Shown: positions 61,969-64,000 of the stretch, in pieces | Layout: each line of letters opens with the position of its first letter | Numbering within the stretch: the stretch's first letter is position 1 | NCBI RefSeq assembly: GCF_031583145.1 | Contig: NZ_CP134050.1 | Coordinates: 2,803,501 to 2,867,500, forward strand | From: Brevibacillus brevis | Lineage (GTDB): Bacteria > Bacillota > Bacilli > Brevibacillales > Brevibacillaceae | Length of the DNA stretch: 64,000 bases | Direction: 5' to 3' | Position numbers and translations under genes: made by a program | The notes under the pieces: generated by a model | Database searches by the model: none | Seen by the model: only the letters and a program-made list of their open reading frames with translations | Told to the model about the DNA's origin: nothing

Positions 61969-62727
61969 ATGAAACACGTAGACATCAATTGCGACATGGG
62001 AGAGAGCTTTGGCGCCTACCGATTGGGAAATGACGAAGAGATTCTCTCGTACATCAGCTCTGCGAATATCGCATGCGGCTTTCACGCGGGAGATCCGGCT
62101 ACGATGAGAAAAACCGTGCGCATGGCGCTGGAAAAGGGAGTAGCCATCGGCGCTCATCCCGGCCTGCCTGATCTCGTCGGTTTTGGCAGAAGAAACATGG
62201 ACATTGACCCGCAGGAAGCGTATGACATCGTCGTCTATCAAGTCGGGGCCCTGCAGGCGTTCGTTAAGGCGGAGGGAGGCTCGATGCAGCATGTGAAGCC
62301 CCATGGAGCGCTGTACAACATGGCGGCGACACGCCCGGCGCTGGCAGAAGCCATCGCCGAAGCCATTTACAAGGTGAACCCGTCGCTCATCCTGTACGGC
62401 CTGGCCGGCAGCGAGCTGACCAGAGCGGGAGCGCGGATCGGACTCCGAACCGCTCACGAAGTATTTGCTGACCGAACGTATCAAGAGGATGGCACGCTTA
62501 CCCCGCGCAGCCAGCCGGATGCGATGATTACGGAACAATCCCAGTCGCTGGCTCAGGTCATCCGGATGGTGACGGAAGGCCGTGTCCTCTCCCTCCAAGG
62601 TGTGGACGTGCCGATTCAGGCCGACACGGTTTGCATCCACGGCGATGGGGCTCATGCCCTTGAATTTGCCCGCAGCATTCATGCGGCGTTTGAGGGAGCA
62701 GGGATCGTGCCGCGGTCATTTATCTAG
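61969..62727 (+). CDS. pxpA: 5-oxoprolinase subunit A (LamB/YcsF family)
   Basis: 252 residues. Signature [46 protein letters not shown] and [12 protein letters not shown] carry the acidic and His residues of the active barrel. It completes the PxpABC 5-oxoprolinase, which opens the pyroglutamate ring to glutamate. ATGGAGGTAAACGG precedes the ATG, 4 bp after pxpC. A terminator ends the transcript. Confidence 0.95.
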   Translation: MKHVDINCDMGESFGAYRLGNDEEILSYISSANIACGFHAGDPATMRKTVRMALEKGVAIGAHPGLPDLVGFGRRNMDIDPQEAYDIVVYQVGALQAFVKAEGGSMQHVKPHGALYNMAATRPALAEAIAEAIYKVNPSLILYGLAGSELTRAGARIGLRTAHEVFADRTYQEDGTLTPRSQPDAMITEQSQSLAQVIRMVTEGRVLSLQGVDVPIQADTVCIHGDGAHALEFARSIHAAFEGAGIVPRSFI

Positions 62728-62741
62728 GCATTTATCGTTGC

Positions 62742-62775
62742 CGAAGCCCGATGCTTGCATCAGGCTTCGTTTCAT
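62742..62775 (+). terminator. Terminator of pxpBCA
   Basis: CGAAGCC (62742-62748) and GGCTTCG (62763-62769) with inner pairing GATGC / GCATC, then TTTC. Confidence 0.82.
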
Positions 62776-62852
62776 TCTCAAATAGGCATGTTTTTTCAAG
62801 GGAAAGGGAACAATCATCGATACAAGGAAGAAATGAAAATCGAGGGGTCGCC

Positions 62853-63464
62853 ATGGAACAAGTGAACTGCGACGTATCACCGTTGAAAGCGGAGATGAAG
62901 GAGCAATTGACCGCCATCTCAAGCGCGATCGAACAGAGCATGCTCGTCCTGGAAAACCAAAACGGATGTCTACTCGGAGAGTTCGAGAAGATCCGATCCC
63001 GATTCAGTCATTTGGAGACGATCGCCGCTTCCTTTTATTTGCAGTGCTATTTGGGACCGTATACGGACAAATACGCCGACCTGTCTTTGGCTGTGCAAAA
63101 TCTGGCCGCACGGAGGCAAGGCGCCCTGATCGTCGTGGAACGCGAGGATGCCGTAAGCAGTCTGCTGCAAGCTGGAATTCCGATACGGGCATGGATGACG
63201 CATTCCCTGTTGGAATCGATCTTTTTTCCGGGCAGCCCGCTGCATGACGGAGCGGTCGTGATCCGGGAATCCCAGATCATCTCTGCGGCAAATGTGCTGC
63301 CGCTGTCACATGTGTCTGTGGGGGAGCAAAAGCTGGGGACGCGGCACCGGGCTGCTTTGGGGCTTAGCGAGCAGTCCGACGCTTTGGTGATCGTCGTCTC
63401 CGAGGAAACGGGAAAGGCTTCCTTTGCTTTGCACGGCCACCTGTACCCGATCATCACGCATTGA
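62853..63464 (+). CDS. cdaS: Diadenylate cyclase, sporulation type
   Basis: 203 residues. An N-terminal helical stretch (residues about 10-50, KAEMKEQLTAISSAIEQSMLVLENQNGCLL) matches the autoinhibitory helices of CdaS. The DisA_N-type catalytic domain follows with DGA (132-134, SPLHDGAVVI) and RHR (164-166, GTRHRAALG). It makes c-di-AMP from two ATP. It is soluble, and lacks the DisA DNA-binding and CdaA membrane parts. ATG 62853 is behind GAGGGG. CdaS enzymes work in the forespore in Bacillus; a sigma-G promoter was not recognised here. Confidence 0.9.
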   Translation: MEQVNCDVSPLKAEMKEQLTAISSAIEQSMLVLENQNGCLLGEFEKIRSRFSHLETIAASFYLQCYLGPYTDKYADLSLAVQNLAARRQGALIVVEREDAVSSLLQAGIPIRAWMTHSLLESIFFPGSPLHDGAVVIRESQIISAANVLPLSHVSVGEQKLGTRHRAALGLSEQSDALVIVVSEETGKASFALHGHLYPIITH

Positions 63465-63489
63465 TACGACAACATTGGGAAAGGAAGAA

Positions 63490-63527
63490 GGGCACCGTCA
63501 ACCGTTTTGACAGTGCCCTTTTTTTCT
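63490..63527. terminator. Terminator between cdaS and the small membrane gene
   Basis: GGGCAC-x-GTCAA pairs with TTGAC-x-GTGCCC, followed by TTTTTTT; the minus strand also has a T-rich run, so it may serve both convergent genes. Confidence 0.88.
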
Positions 63528-63535
63528 GCTCGTTT

Positions 63536-63736
63536 TCATGAGTTTACTTTTCGCTGGAACCACCAAACGAGAAAGAGGAAGAACAGGTAGACGGCTGTAA
63601 ATACGACCGACAAAGCGACGTTCGAAGAGGCGGCGCCGGTTTCCAGCCAATCGGTTTTCAGCATGTCCTTCACGAACGAGAGAACGAGCAGGGAGGAAGC
63701 CCACAAGGCCGTCCCGATCGCATATGCCATTATCAT
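63536..63736 (-). CDS. Small membrane protein, two helices
   Basis: 66 residues with two hydrophobic segments (AIGTALWASSLLVLSFV; VALSVVFTAVYLFFLFLVWWF) flanking a short charged loop, ending QRKVNS. Probably a membrane-inserted accessory or stress protein; no family recognised. ATG 63736 or 63730; the ribosome site GGAAATGAGTGG is weak. Convergent with cdaS, sharing the terminator. Confidence 0.65.
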   Translation of the reverse strand: MIMAYAIGTALWASSLLVLSFVKDMLKTDWLETGAASSNVALSVVFTAVYLFFLFLVWWFQRKVNS

Positions 63737-63917
63737 CCACTCATTTCCGCTCTCTTTTTTTGGATTATCGGAAAGGGGGATGAAAAACTTTACAGACGCT
63801 CCATCCGAAAATGCCGAGAATCGAGGGGGAAAAGTGAAATGATCGGATAGACCTAGCTGCGGGTGAATCCATTTTCATGAATTGTGGTTATCTTATCTGA
63901 GAACATGGGCCTATTTG

Positions 63918-63998
63918 TTAGTCAACCCAATTCCCGCTGCGGAATATCGGTTCCCGTTTCCCGTCAGCCGTTTCCCCGTCGATGTCCATTTCGGCAGA
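63918..63998 (-). CDS. Possible C-terminal end of a gene entering from the right edge
   Basis: A minus-strand frame open from the window edge reads SAEMDIDGETADGKREPIF and ends six residues later, stopping at 63918. Its composition looks protein-like, but 26 codons are too few to judge, and other frames are also open. Confidence 0.2.
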   Translation of the reverse strand, partial: SAEMDIDGETADGKREPIFRSGNWVD

Positions 63999-64000
63999 AC

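Overview
The window looks like chromosome of a Brevibacillus-type organism (Paenibacillaceae, Bacillota). The evidence is moderately high GC in most genes, strong AGGAGG ribosome binding sites with some TTG/GTG starts, a putative bacillithiol-disulfide reductase (YpdA type), an S-layer homology protein, a CdaS-type diadenylate cyclase, a KinA-like kinase module, and many Bacillus-family regulators (Rrf2, MerR/TipAS, WYL, DeoR, IclR). The genus is an inference. I saw no rRNA, tRNA, CRISPR array, intact transposase or phage structural gene.

Layout. 1-5.7 kb: housekeeping and small regulatory genes (SLH fragment, YpdA-like reductase, HIT protein, VOC protein, MerR/TipAS regulator, BAAT-type acyl-CoA hydrolase, Rrf2 regulator). 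5.8-14.2 kb: a sigma-54 activator with CBS domains, then a -24/-12 promoter and six acyl-CoA catabolic genes (thiolase, CoA-transferase, enoyl-CoA hydratase, acyl-CoA dehydrogenase, SDR, acyl-CoA ligase). 14.4-17.2 kb: a receiver-only response regulator with eutBC (ethanolamine ammonia-lyase). 17.2-21.8 kb: a WYL regulator with a GyrI-like target, a VTT membrane protein and an OmpR/histidine kinase pair. 21.8-27.4 kb: sugar-related genes (AraC with a fucose/arabinose isomerase-like protein; DeoR with an orphan rhamnose-type binding protein). 27.6-31.7 kb: Xaa-Pro aminopeptidase, MFS exporter, quinone oxidoreductase.

31.9-35.9 kb is a composite acquired segment. It holds an AT-rich Rrf2/NADH dehydrogenase-like pair with matching operator dyads, an AT-rich hypothetical gene, a frameshifted pseudogene, and a very GC-rich acetyltransferase that looks actinobacterial. 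36.3-46.5 kb holds a Fur-box ABC exporter (YwjA type), an unusual EAL-PAS-PAS-histidine kinase fusion, and on the minus strand a DUF4855 gene, a SWIM zinc-finger gene and a SNF2 helicase gene, followed by a 53-codon ORF. 46.8-50.8 kb is a fructose operon (fruR-fruK-fruA plus an HPr gene).

53.4-62.7 kb is the most coherent accessory system. A very large cytoplasmic M14-like metallopeptidase, a DUF969/DUF979 membrane pair, an IclR regulator, pyroglutamyl peptidase (pcp) and 5-oxoprolinase subunits pxpB, pxpC and pxpA lie in order on one strand. Copies of a TTCGGAA operator-like motif precede the peptidase gene, the regulator gene and pxpB. I read it as an IclR-controlled system that takes up and trims pyroglutamyl peptides, releases 5-oxoproline and converts it to glutamate. 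The window closes with cdaS and a small membrane protein.

All function calls come from reading translated sequence and motifs by eye. No database search was run.
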